A stretch of 21,430 bases of DNA. It comes from JBOGVA01 sp050692195 (GTDB lineage: Bacteria > Actinomycetota > UBA4738). The position numbers and the translations under genes were made by a program. The notes under the pieces are model-generated. The model saw nothing but the letters and a program-made list of their open reading frames with translations. It made no database searches and was not told where the DNA came from. Positions 14,526 to 21,430 of the stretch are shown here, in pieces. The stretch lies in assembly GCA_050692195.1 (NCBI GenBank), contig JBOGVA010000038.1, positions 1-21,430 of the forward strand, in the 5' to 3' direction. Every line of letters begins with the position of its first letter. The first letter of the stretch is position 1.

Positions 14526-14807
14526 ATGCCTCGGCGCCGCCAGCCGATCCGCACCTGCCTTGGCTGCCGAGTGAAGGAGGGCAAGTCCGGGCTGGTGAGG
14601 ATCGTGCGCGGGCCGGAGGGCCGCGTGGCGATCGACCCGACGGGAAGGGCCGCCGGCCGAGGCGCCTACGTGCACGCCACGGGCGACTGTGTCGACAGGG
14701 CGGCTCGCGGAGGGGCCATCGCGCGAGCTCTGAAGACCTCCCTGGGAGAAGCGGAGGCCGCTAGGCTTATGGATGAGTTGAGGAGATTGCTGGGAGACGA
14801 CCGGTGA
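14526..14807 (+). CDS. ylxR: YlxR (DUF448) RNA-binding protein
   Basis: YlxR is a small basic protein almost always found between nusA and infB; it is thought to bind RNA or act as a nucleoid-associated regulator. The signature RTCLGCRVKEGKSGLVRIVR lies at residues 9-28, followed by the GRAAGRGAYVHA loop and a helical C-terminus ALKTSLGEAEAARLMDELRR. The 93-aa length is typical. The ATG directly follows the nusA TAG, and the TGA overlaps the infB GTG, so translation is fully coupled. Confidence 0.93.
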   Translation: MPRRRQPIRTCLGCRVKEGKSGLVRIVRGPEGRVAIDPTGRAAGRGAYVHATGDCVDRAARGGAIARALKTSLGEAEAARLMDELRRLLGDDR

Positions 14808-16900
14808 GGATCCACGAGCTGGCAAAAGAGCTGGGGGTGACCAGCAGGGACATCCTGACCTCCCTCCAGGAGATGGGATATGAGGGAAGGACGGCTTCCT
14901 CCACCGTGCCCGAGGAGGCGGTCCCTCGAATCCGGGCAGCGGGCGGAAAGGTCAAGCCCGGGATCAAGCCTCGCGCGGCGACGGCGGAGCCTCTTCCGGT
15001 CCGCAGGGCACGCGAAGCTCCGCCCCCGGAGCAGGGTCGGGGCGGGGATGGGCAGGTCGACACGGCCGCCGCCGTGGCGGTCATTCCCGCGGAGGCCGTG
15101 GAGGAGGAGGCAGCGGAGCCACAGCCCGCTCCCGAAGCCGGCCCACCCGCCGTCCGGGTCCCTCGGGGAGCCACGCCCCAGGAGTTGGCCGAGAAGGTGG
15201 GAGCCTCGCCGGCCGACATCGTCAAGCTGCTGTTCTCCGCCGGCGAGATGGCATCCGTCACCCAGTCCCTCTCCGATGAGGCGATCCAGTTGGTCGCCGG
15301 TGAGCTCGGGTACACCGTGGAGATCGTGCGGCCGGAGGAGGAGGCGGTCGAGGAGGAAGAGGAGCCGGTCGACGAGAGCCGGCTGGAGCCCCGTCCCCCC
15401 GTGGTCACCGTCATGGGCCACGTCGACCACGGAAAGACGCTGCTGCTCGACGCGATTCGCCGGACGGACGTGGTGGCGGGGGAGTTCGGCGGCATCACCC
15501 AACACATCGGCGCCTACCAGGTCCATCAGGACGGGAGGGTGATCACATTCATCGACACCCCGGGCCACGAGGCATTCACCGCGATGCGGGCTCGGGGAGC
15601 TCAGATCACCGACATCGCGGTCCTGGTGGTGGCGGCGGACGACGGGGTCATGCCTCAGACCGTTGAGGCCCTGAACCACGCCAAGGCGGCCGAGGTCCCC
15701 ATCGTGGTGGCCGTGAACAAGATCGACAAACCCGAGGCAGACCCGCAGCGTGTTCGCCAGCAGCTGGTCCAACAGGGCATCGTTCCCGCGGAGTGGGGTG
15801 GCGAATACGAGTTCGTCGACGTGTCGGCCAAAGCCAGAACGAATCTCGACCAGCTCCTCGAGACCATCCTGCTCGTGGCCGACGTCGAGCAGCTCAAGGC
15901 GGACCCTCACGCCCGGGCCCGCGGTGTGGTCATCGAGGCGCACCTCGACAAGGGCCGAGGCCCGATAGCGACCGTCCTGGTTCGGCGCGGCACCCTCAAG
16001 ATTGGCGACGCCGTGGTCTGCGGGGCCGCCTACGCGAAGGTCCGAGCCATGCTGGACGAGAACGGCCAGCCCGTGAGGGAGGCCGGCCCGGCCAAGCCGG
16101 TGCAGGTGCTTGGCTGGTCGCACGTCCCCGAGGCAGGCGACGATTTCAGGGTGGTGGCGGACGAGCGGGAGGCCCGCCACATTGCCCAGGAGCGGGAGGC
16201 AAGGATCCGGGCGGCAGAGCAAGCGGCTGCGAGGCCCGCGTCGTCCCTCGCCGATCTCCTCGTCCAAGCTCGGCAGGGAGAGCTCCCTGCGCTGAACCTC
16301 ATCATCAAGGCCGACGTCCAGGGCTCGCTCGAGGCGATCCTGGATGCGCTGGAGAAGCTTCCGCAGGACGAGGTAAGGATTCAGGTCGTGCACAGAGGCG
16401 TGGGAGGCATCACCGAAAACGACGTCTCGCTGGCGCTCGCCTCCAACGCGGTGATCATCGGGTTCAACGTCCGTCCCGACGTCGGGGCTCGTGAGCTGGC
16501 GGAGCGAGAGGGGGTCGACGTTCGGCTGTACCGGGTCATCTACCAAGCTCTAGACGAGATCCGCCAGGCGCTGTCCGGACTTCTGGCGCCGGAGGAACAG
16601 GAGGTCGAGCTGGGCCGGGCCGAGGTGAGGGCCTTGTTCCGCGTCCCTCGCTTGGGAACGATTGCAGGATGCATGGTCACGCATGGAGAGATCGCACGAG
16701 GGTCGTTGGCCCGCCTGGTCCGCGACGGAACGATCGTCTACACGGGCCGCGTAGGGTCCCTCCGCAGGTTCAAAGACGACGTCCGGGAGGTGACGGAAGG
16801 GTTCGAGTGCGGGATCGGTCTGGAGAACTTCCAGGACATCCACGAAGGCGACATCATCGAGACCTACGAGGTGCGCGAGGTGGCCCGCACGCTCTCGTAG
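14804..16900 (+). CDS. infB: Translation initiation factor IF-2
   Basis: IF-2 is the GTPase that brings fMet-tRNA to the 30S subunit and promotes subunit joining. The N-terminus holds an IF2N domain (RIHELAKELGVTSRDILTSL), then an Ala/Pro/Glu linker and a second IF2N domain near residue 125 (TPQELAEKVGASPADIVKLL). The G domain has G1 GHVDHGKT (from Gly205), G2 GGITQHIGAY, G3 DTPGHEAF and G4 NKID. Domain III carries NLIIKADVQGSLEAILDAL, and the C-terminal domain IV binds fMet. At 698 aa it is much shorter than the roughly 1000-aa Streptomyces form because the linker is compact. The GTG start overlaps the ylxR stop. Confidence 0.97.
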   Translation: MRIHELAKELGVTSRDILTSLQEMGYEGRTASSTVPEEAVPRIRAAGGKVKPGIKPRAATAEPLPVRRAREAPPPEQGRGGDGQVDTAAAVAVIPAEAVEEEAAEPQPAPEAGPPAVRVPRGATPQELAEKVGASPADIVKLLFSAGEMASVTQSLSDEAIQLVAGELGYTVEIVRPEEEAVEEEEEPVDESRLEPRPPVVTVMGHVDHGKTLLLDAIRRTDVVAGEFGGITQHIGAYQVHQDGRVITFIDTPGHEAFTAMRARGAQITDIAVLVVAADDGVMPQTVEALNHAKAAEVPIVVAVNKIDKPEADPQRVRQQLVQQGIVPAEWGGEYEFVDVSAKARTNLDQLLETILLVADVEQLKADPHARARGVVIEAHLDKGRGPIATVLVRRGTLKIGDAVVCGAAYAKVRAMLDENGQPVREAGPAKPVQVLGWSHVPEAGDDFRVVADEREARHIAQEREARIRAAEQAAARPASSLADLLVQARQGELPALNLIIKADVQGSLEAILDALEKLPQDEVRIQVVHRGVGGITENDVSLALASNAVIIGFNVRPDVGARELAEREGVDVRLYRVIYQALDEIRQALSGLLAPEEQEVELGRAEVRALFRVPRLGTIAGCMVTHGEIARGSLARLVRDGTIVYTGRVGSLRRFKDDVREVTEGFECGIGLENFQDIHEGDIIETYEVREVARTLS

Positions 16901-16926
16901 GTTGAAGGATGAAGGGGAAGCAGCGA

Positions 16927-17229
16927 GTGGCATCCATGCTCGTCGCGCTGTGCCGGTTCGATCTCCGTATCCCTGGGGCGATGTCCCTGAAGGAAAAGCG
17001 GCACGTGGTGAAGACGCTCACCGCATCGGTCCGACAGAAGTTCAACGTCGCCGTGGCCGAGGTCGACCATCAGGAGCTGTGGCAGCGGGCCACTCTGGCG
17101 GTTTCGGCGGTGGCGGGGGAGGGTTATCACCTGAAGCGCGTGATGCACGAGATCGAGCGGCATGTGGAGCGGTTCAGGGAAGTTGAGATCATCGACGTGG
17201 AGCTGTCCCTGCACGGCCCGGACGATTGA
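16927..17229 (+). CDS. DUF503 (YlxP-like) protein
   Basis: A small DUF503-family protein of unknown biochemical role, commonly encoded between infB and rbfA in Gram-positive bacteria. The family pattern is clear: LVALCRFDLRIPGAMSLKEK, then VRQKFNVAVAEVDHQELWQR and a C-terminal helix and strand ending VEIIDVELSL. Three in-frame starts exist: ATG 16909 (106 aa), GTG 16927 (100 aa) and ATG 16936 (97 aa). I chose GTG 16927 because AAGGGGA at 16911-16917 is correctly spaced before it, while 16909 has its purine run almost touching the start. Homologues are about 92-100 aa. It lies 26 bases after infB and is followed by a 42-bp gap before rbfA. Confidence 0.9.
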   Translation: MASMLVALCRFDLRIPGAMSLKEKRHVVKTLTASVRQKFNVAVAEVDHQELWQRATLAVSAVAGEGYHLKRVMHEIERHVERFREVEIIDVELSLHGPDD

Positions 17230-17271
17230 CGGTGTTCACACATCGCAAGATGAGTCGAGGAGGGCGATTCA

Positions 17272-17655
17272 GTGAGCGGCGGATCCCGAACCGAACGAGT
17301 GGCGGAGGAGTTCAGGGAGATCCTGGCCGAGGAGATACCCCGGCTGAAGGACCCTCGGGTGGGCTTCGTGACGGTGACCCACGTGGACGTGAGCCCGGAC
17401 CTCCGAAAGGCGACGGTCTTCTACACGGTCCTGGGGCAGGACCGCGATCAGAGGCGAACTCGGGCCGGGCTTGAATCGGCTCGAGCCCACTTGCGAGCGG
17501 TGCTGGGCCACCAGGTCCGGCTGAAGTTCACCCCCGAGTTGGAGTTCCAGGAGGATCTGGGGCTGGCCCAGGTCGAACGGGTCCACCAGCTCCTCAAGGA
17601 GATCGAGGTAGGAGGAGAGAGCGGGTCCGGGGAAGAGGAGAAATCCCCGGAGTGA
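17272..17655 (+). CDS. rbfA: Ribosome-binding factor A
   Basis: RbfA is a cold-shock 30S assembly factor with a single KH-like domain. The 127-aa product shows RTERVAEEFREILAEEIPRL at the N-terminus, the family block DPRVGFVTVTHVDVSPDLRK, ATVFYTVLG, and the C-terminal VRLKFTPELEFQEDLGLAQV segment, followed by a short acidic tail. The GTG start has a strong GAGGAGGG ribosome site at 17257-17264. The stop overlaps the next gene by GTGA. Confidence 0.95.
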   Translation: MSGGSRTERVAEEFREILAEEIPRLKDPRVGFVTVTHVDVSPDLRKATVFYTVLGQDRDQRRTRAGLESARAHLRAVLGHQVRLKFTPELEFQEDLGLAQVERVHQLLKEIEVGGESGSGEEEKSPE

Positions 17656-18683
17656 GCGCGCCGCACGGGACCGACCGGCCCGACGGCGGACTCGAGAGCG
17701 AGTTGGGCAGGGCCGCCGCGGCCTTGACCGCCTCCAGCCGGGTGGCCCTGGCCTGTCACGTGAACCCGGACCCGGACGCCCTCGGCTCCATGCTCGCCCT
17801 GGCCGGGTACCTCGCCTCTCAGGGCAAGGAGGTCGTCTGCTCCTGGGGCAGCCAGCCGATGGATCCGCCTCGGTGGATGTCGGCGCTGAACGGCAAGCGG
17901 TTCCTGGTGGAGCCCCAGGAGTTCCCCCCCGATCCCGAGCTTCTGGTGGCCCTGGACACCGCTTCACCCGATCGCTTGGGGGTGCTCGCCGGCAACGCCG
18001 AGCGCGCCGCGCAGGTGATCGTGGTGGACCACCATCGGACGAACCCCGGATTCGGGTCCATCGTGGTGCTGGACCCTGCGGCTTCCTCCACCGCCGAGCT
18101 GGTCTTTCGGTTGGTGCAACGGATGGGCGGGGAGCTTCCCGATGATGCCGCAGCTTGCCTGTACGCAGGGCTGATCACCGACACGGGACGCTTCCAGTAC
18201 GAGGCCACCAGCCCGGAGACTCTGCGCGTGGCCGCCGAGCTGCGGAGCCACCGATTCGATCACTCGCGGATGAGCCAGGCGCTGTTCGAGGACAACACCC
18301 TGGGCTACCTCAGGGTGCTGGCGGTCGCTCTCGGACGGTTGGTCCGCGACCCCGAGGCGAGCCTCGTATGGACCTACGTCACGCAAGCCGATCTGGCCAG
18401 GGCCTCCGTGGCCATGTCGGATACCGACGACCTCATCGACATCGTGAGAACCGCGCGGGAAGCGGACGTGGCATGCGTCCTCAAGCAGCAGCGTGACGGC
18501 AGGTTCAAGGTGAGCCTCCGATCGAGGGGAGGGACCGACGTCGGGTCGATCGCTCAGGCCTTCGGGGGCGGTGGCCATCGCCTGGCAGCGGGGTATACCT
18601 CCGCGAGCGGTGTGGAAGGGGCCGTTCGTTCGCTGGTCCAGGCGCTGAAGGATGAGAAGGGCGCTCCCGGGACGCCGGGGTGA
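17652..18683 (+). CDS. nrnA: DHH/DHHA1 phosphoesterase (NrnA-type nanoRNase / pAp phosphatase)
   Basis: A cytoplasmic phosphoesterase that degrades short RNA oligonucleotides and, in many members, 3'-phosphoadenosine 5'-phosphate. The DHH domain has metal-binding motif I in CHVNPDPDALGSMLALAGYL, the motif VALDTAS, DHH proper at Asp126-His127-His128 (VVDHHRTNPGFG) and the later GLITDTGRFQYEA. The C-terminal DHHA1 domain ends with the GGGGHRLAAGY substrate loop. Its 343 aa is slightly long for the family because of an N-terminal leader. The GTG start overlaps the rbfA stop and the TGA overlaps the truB GTG. The exact substrate cannot be told from sequence alone. Confidence 0.93.
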   Translation: MSAPHGTDRPDGGLESELGRAAAALTASSRVALACHVNPDPDALGSMLALAGYLASQGKEVVCSWGSQPMDPPRWMSALNGKRFLVEPQEFPPDPELLVALDTASPDRLGVLAGNAERAAQVIVVDHHRTNPGFGSIVVLDPAASSTAELVFRLVQRMGGELPDDAAACLYAGLITDTGRFQYEATSPETLRVAAELRSHRFDHSRMSQALFEDNTLGYLRVLAVALGRLVRDPEASLVWTYVTQADLARASVAMSDTDDLIDIVRTAREADVACVLKQQRDGRFKVSLRSRGGTDVGSIAQAFGGGGHRLAAGYTSASGVEGAVRSLVQALKDEKGAPGTPG

Positions 18684-19531
18684 CGAGGGACGAGCCGAGC
18701 GGCCTCCTGCTGGTGGACAAGCCGGCCGGGATCACCTCGCACGACGCGGTGCAGCGGGTTCGTCGCGGGCTCGGGACGCGGAAAGTGGGCCACGCCGGAA
18801 CACTGGACCCCCTGGCCACAGGGCTCCTGGTGATGGGGCTGGGACGAGCGACCCGGCTCCTGCGGTTCCTGGGTGAGCTGTCCAAGTCCTACCAGGGCAC
18901 CGGCGTGCTGGGCGTGGAGACCACGACGCTGGACGCTGACGGCGATGTCGTGCGGGAATCCCCCGTCGAGGTCGATGAGCTCGAGCTCCGCGCCGCCATG
19001 GCGGCGCTCACCGGCCGGATCGAGCAGGTGCCGCCCGCCTACTCGGCCGTGAAGGTAGGAGGAGTGGCCCTCCATCGCGCGGCTCGAAGGGGCGAGGCGG
19101 TCGAGGCGCCCCCCAGACAGGTGGAGATCCACGCGTTCGACTTGAGGCGATTCAAAGGTCCACGGTTCGACTTCTCGGTGCGGTGCTCGGGTGGCACATA
19201 CGTTCGGTCGCTGGTGGCCGAGGTGGGGTCGCGCCTGGGGTGCGGGGCGCACCTGGCCGGCCTTCGGCGGACGGACGTCGGACCATTCAGCGTGAAGGAC
19301 GCACGAGGGCCGGACGACCCGGACCCCATCCTTCCGATGGAGCGAGCGGTCGAGCATCTGGCTGCGGTGATCCTGGAGGAGGAGGAGGCCAAGGCCGCAT
19401 CGTACGGCCGGGCCCTGGGGCCGGCCGGGATCGAGGGGCCGTACCGGGCCGTCGGGCCGGACGGGCGTCTCATCGGGATCTACCGCGACCAGGGAGCCAA
19501 GGCGGTGCCCGAGGTGATCCTGGCCGGGTGA
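18680..19531 (+). CDS. truB: tRNA pseudouridine(55) synthase TruB
   Basis: TruB converts U55 of the tRNA T-loop to pseudouridine and also acts as a tRNA chaperone. The N-terminal GLLLVDKPAGITSHDAV, the catalytic block KVGHAGTLDPLATGLL with Asp43, the YQGTGVLGVETTTLDADGDV region, QVPPAYSAVKVGGVALHRAA, and FDFSVRCSGGTYVRSLVAEV are all typical. The 283 aa includes a small C-terminal PUA-like domain. The GTG start overlaps the nrnA stop. truB is usually followed directly by ribF; here a 1.3-kb beta-propeller gene lies between them. Confidence 0.96.
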   Translation: MTRDEPSGLLLVDKPAGITSHDAVQRVRRGLGTRKVGHAGTLDPLATGLLVMGLGRATRLLRFLGELSKSYQGTGVLGVETTTLDADGDVVRESPVEVDELELRAAMAALTGRIEQVPPAYSAVKVGGVALHRAARRGEAVEAPPRQVEIHAFDLRRFKGPRFDFSVRCSGGTYVRSLVAEVGSRLGCGAHLAGLRRTDVGPFSVKDARGPDDPDPILPMERAVEHLAAVILEEEEAKAASYGRALGPAGIEGPYRAVGPDGRLIGIYRDQGAKAVPEVILAG

Positions 19532-19634
19532 CCCCCGAAACCGGCCGGCAGCTCTTCTCTTACATCGAGACGGGCCCGGCGGAGCGTCGCCCGGCGCGGT
19601 CATGACGGGCGGACAGAGCATCCTCGGACCTGCC

Positions 19635-19640
19635 TACGCT
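19635..19640 (+). promoter_or_regulatory. Candidate -10 box for the beta-propeller gene
   Basis: TACGCT fits TANNNT and lies in the 174-bp gap after truB. Six bases after it an ATG at 19647 opens a nine-codon reading frame (MFTPCGGRQ) that ends at TAA 19674-19676, 29 bases before the main gene. A leaderless upstream peptide is therefore conceivable. No -35 is evident. Confidence 0.3.
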
Positions 19641-19705
19641 GTTTGCATGTTTACGCCCTGTGGCGGCCGGCAGTAACCTGACGCGATCCATGAGGAGGTG
19701 GAGAG

Positions 19706-21010
19706 ATGCGGCGTGCGCTCCTGTCCCTACTTTCGGCATTGAGCCTGCTCTCAGCGGTGACGTGGTTCGGTCTCGAGGCAAGCGCTGGAAAAGGCGGCTT
19801 CGAGGTTTGGGCGATAGACCAATCGGATACCACCGGGGATGGCGGGGGCACGCTTTACATATACGAAGGTTCGAGCTTGGAGGGCCGGGCGGCCGCCAAG
19901 GCCAGGCCCGAGGTGATCGACCTGGGTGGTGCGTCTCGGGACTTGTGTCAGGCGGAGACGGGCACGGCTCCTAGGCGGCCCCACATGCTCATGTTCAACG
20001 AACCGCACACACACGCCATCCTGGCGTTCGTCGCCACAGGACACGTCGTATTCTTCGACGCCGCAACGAGGTCCCCGGTCGAGTGTATCGACGTCGGGCT
20101 TCAGGCCCACGCCGCCTTTCCGACACCGGACCAGACCTATGTGGTGGTGGCGAACCAGAACGGAAAGCTGCTCCAGCGAATCAGCACGGACTACGCTGCA
20201 AACGCCTTCGCTCTCGACGACGCGGCCACGCTCGACCTGGCTACCTGTGTCACCCCGAACGGCTTCGCCTGCCAGGATCCCAACCTCCGGCCAGACACCG
20301 CGCCGATCTGCCCAGTTGTTGACTCGACGAGCCAGTTCACGTTCGTCACCCTGCGGGGGGGAGGGATGTTCGTAGTTGACAGCACGGCCACTCCCATGGC
20401 GATCGTGGCCGAGTACGACAAGGAGACAGTGCACCCCAACGGCTGCGGCGGCGTGGAGACCGCCGGGAAGATGTACATAAACTCGGGCGGGGGCACGATG
20501 CCGAATCCGCTGGAGGCCGATCTCTACTTCTTCCCGATGACCGAGTTCTCGTCTTCACCTAACCCACCCAACACGCCTCCTCCAGTCATCGTGTTCAGCC
20601 ACGATGACCGCGGTTTCGTGGACTCGCATGGCGCGGCCCTGACCAAGCACGACCGGTTCCTGTGGGTGGCGGACCGAGCTGCCAACCGCGTGGTCGTCGT
20701 GGATACGAGGACCGATTCGGTCGTGACCGAGATCGAACTTGTTGGGTCGGTAAGCGATGACCCCGCGCCCGACTTGATGGACATCTCACCCGCCGGCAAT
20801 CGGATGTTCGTGTCGCTCCGCGGCCCGAATCCGCTCACGGGGAACGTGCCCGGAGTGGACAACGCCGTGGGGAGCACGCCGGGGGTAGGCGTGCTGCGCA
20901 TCGAAAGGGGCGGGGCAGAAGGGGTGCTGCAGGCGATAGCCCCTATCACCCACATCGTCGGCGGCGTCGAACTTGCCGACACACACGCCCTACGCGTACG
21001 GATGACCTAG
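19706..21010 (+). CDS. Exported beta-propeller-like protein (YncE/SMP-30-like repeats)
   Basis: A 434-aa protein with a signal peptide: basic MRR start, hydrophobic residues 4-23 and an ASA-type cleavage site near residue 27. The mature part has repeated strand-rich units resembling YncE or NHL-like propeller blades, such as AILAFVATGHVVFFDAATRS, YVVVANQNGKLLQRI, FLWVADRAANRVVVVDTRTD and RMFVSLRGPNPLTG. Six cysteines lie in the first two thirds, an even number consistent with disulfides outside the cytoplasm. No enzyme motif is recognised, so it may bind a ligand or surface. GAGGAGG just upstream supports the ATG at 19706. It breaks the truB-ribF pairing, and its A/T-richer codons, including four ATA, look less adapted than those of its neighbours, hinting at acquisition. 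Confidence 0.8.
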   Translation: MRRALLSLLSALSLLSAVTWFGLEASAGKGGFEVWAIDQSDTTGDGGGTLYIYEGSSLEGRAAAKARPEVIDLGGASRDLCQAETGTAPRRPHMLMFNEPHTHAILAFVATGHVVFFDAATRSPVECIDVGLQAHAAFPTPDQTYVVVANQNGKLLQRISTDYAANAFALDDAATLDLATCVTPNGFACQDPNLRPDTAPICPVVDSTSQFTFVTLRGGGMFVVDSTATPMAIVAEYDKETVHPNGCGGVETAGKMYINSGGGTMPNPLEADLYFFPMTEFSSSPNPPNTPPPVIVFSHDDRGFVDSHGAALTKHDRFLWVADRAANRVVVVDTRTDSVVTEIELVGSVSDDPAPDLMDISPAGNRMFVSLRGPNPLTGNVPGVDNAVGSTPGVGVLRIERGGAEGVLQAIAPITHIVGGVELADTHALRVRMT

Positions 21011-21078
21011 CCGCCTGGCCACGGCGACCTGGTCTCGAACGGAACCTTCGGGCGGGCGGGACTCCGCGGGGCATCCTG

Positions 21079-21084
21079 TACCCT
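21079..21084 (+). promoter_or_regulatory. Candidate -10 box for ribF
   Basis: TACCCT fits TANNNT and ends 7 bases before the ribF GTG at 21092, the spacing of a leaderless transcript. No ribosome site precedes the GTG. The same hexamer lies before dxr. Confidence 0.4.
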
Positions 21085-21091
21085 GCCCGTC

Positions 21092-21430
21092 GTGGAGGTG
21101 CTGCGAGGGCTCGGGTCCCTTCCTCTGAAGGCGGAAGGCACAGCCGTGACCGTCGGGTTCTTCGACGGAGTGCACCGGGGACATCAGGCGGTCCTCCGCC
21201 GCACGGTGGAGGTGGCGGAGGAGCGCGGCCTGACCTCCGTCGCCGTGACCTTCGACCGGCACCCCAGGGAGATCCTCACTCCCGGGAGCGAACCCCTGCT
21301 CCTGACGACCACCGAGCGAAAGGCGGGCCTGATCGGGGCGCTCGGGTTCGAAGCGCTGCTCATCCTGGCGTTCACCGAGGTGTTCTCCAGGTGGTCACCC
21401 GAGGAGTTCGTGGAGAGGGTCCTCGTCGAG
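21092..21430 (+). CDS. ribF: Bifunctional riboflavin kinase / FAD synthetase, 5' part
   Basis: RibF makes FMN and FAD from riboflavin in the cytoplasm. Only the first 113 codons are in the window; the frame is open to the last base. The N-terminal nucleotidyltransferase (FAD synthetase) domain is recognised by VTVGFFDGVHRGHQAVLRR, VAVTFDRHPREIL and FTEVFSRWSPEEFVERVL. The GTG at 21092 is chosen because it precedes the conserved start at the normal distance and follows a TACCCT box; there is no upstream ribosome site. The riboflavin kinase domain would lie beyond the window. Confidence 0.93.
   Translation, partial: MEVLRGLGSLPLKAEGTAVTVGFFDGVHRGHQAVLRRTVEVAEERGLTSVAVTFDRHPREILTPGSEPLLLTTTERKAGLIGALGFEALLILAFTEVFSRWSPEEFVERVLVE

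Noticed and set aside
481..16546. Long minus-strand open frames, for example 1011-2510, 6874-8493, 10570-12243, 13095-14825 and 14666-16546
   Set aside because: They lie opposite well-identified genes, have low-complexity Arg/Gly/Pro-rich or His/Asp-rich translations and match no family; they are GC-rich shadow frames.
19522..19546. GGCCGG/CCGGCC repeat at the end of truB as a terminator
   Set aside because: The stem is only 6 bp with a 13-base loop and no T-run, and it begins inside the coding sequence; too common by chance in this GC-rich DNA.

Overview
The window is 21.4 kb of uniformly GC-rich bacterial chromosome made almost entirely of co-oriented housekeeping genes. The order tsf-pyrH-frr-cdsA-dxr-rseP ... 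ispG-proS-rimP-nusA-ylxR-infB-DUF503-rbfA-nrnA-truB ... ribF is the conserved translation / phospholipid / MEP-isoprenoid cluster. The DUF503 and nrnA genes, GTG starts, GC-rich codons and TANNNT-type -10 boxes placed just before start codons point to Actinomycetota, probably a deep-branching or uncultivated lineage, because EF-Ts (203 aa) and IF-2 (698 aa) are shorter than in well-known actinobacteria. This placement is inference; no 16S or database comparison was possible.

Layout. (1) 15-6201: EF-Ts, UMP kinase, ribosome recycling factor, a CDP-diglyceride synthase with a very long acidic N-terminal extension, DXP reductoisomerase and site-2 protease RseP. (2) 6351-8999: an OmpR-family response regulator, its membrane histidine kinase and a YjbQ/UPF0047 protein, which interrupt the usual rseP-ispG neighbourhood. 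(3) 9032-10132: ispG, fully recognisable along its length but interrupted by one in-frame TAG codon at 9293-9295. (4) 10145-10573, minus strand: an unrecognised small four-helix membrane protein, the only convincing minus-strand gene. (5) 10666-12695: prolyl-tRNA synthetase and an unrecognised 93-aa protein. (6) 12740-19531: the rimP-nusA-ylxR-infB-DUF503-rbfA-nrnA-truB operon, preceded by a TATACT -10 box and a clear intrinsic terminator inside the 5' leader. (7) 19706-21010: an exported beta-propeller-like protein inserted between truB and ribF. (8) 21092 to the window end: the 5' part of ribF.

How they work together. tsf, frr, proS, infB, rimP, rbfA and truB serve translation and ribosome or tRNA maturation; nusA links this to transcription; nrnA recycles nanoRNA. 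dxr and ispG are two steps of the MEP isoprenoid pathway, and cdsA makes the CDP-diacylglycerol precursor of phospholipids. Genes in the nusA operon are tightly coupled by four-base GTGA stop/start overlaps or by abutting stop-start pairs.

I see no CRISPR array, transposon, rRNA, tRNA or phage. The points most worth checking are the amber codon in ispG, the terminator in the rimP-nusA leader, the disordered acidic extension of CdsA, the recurring leaderless-type promoters, and the accessory genes set into an otherwise conserved gene order.
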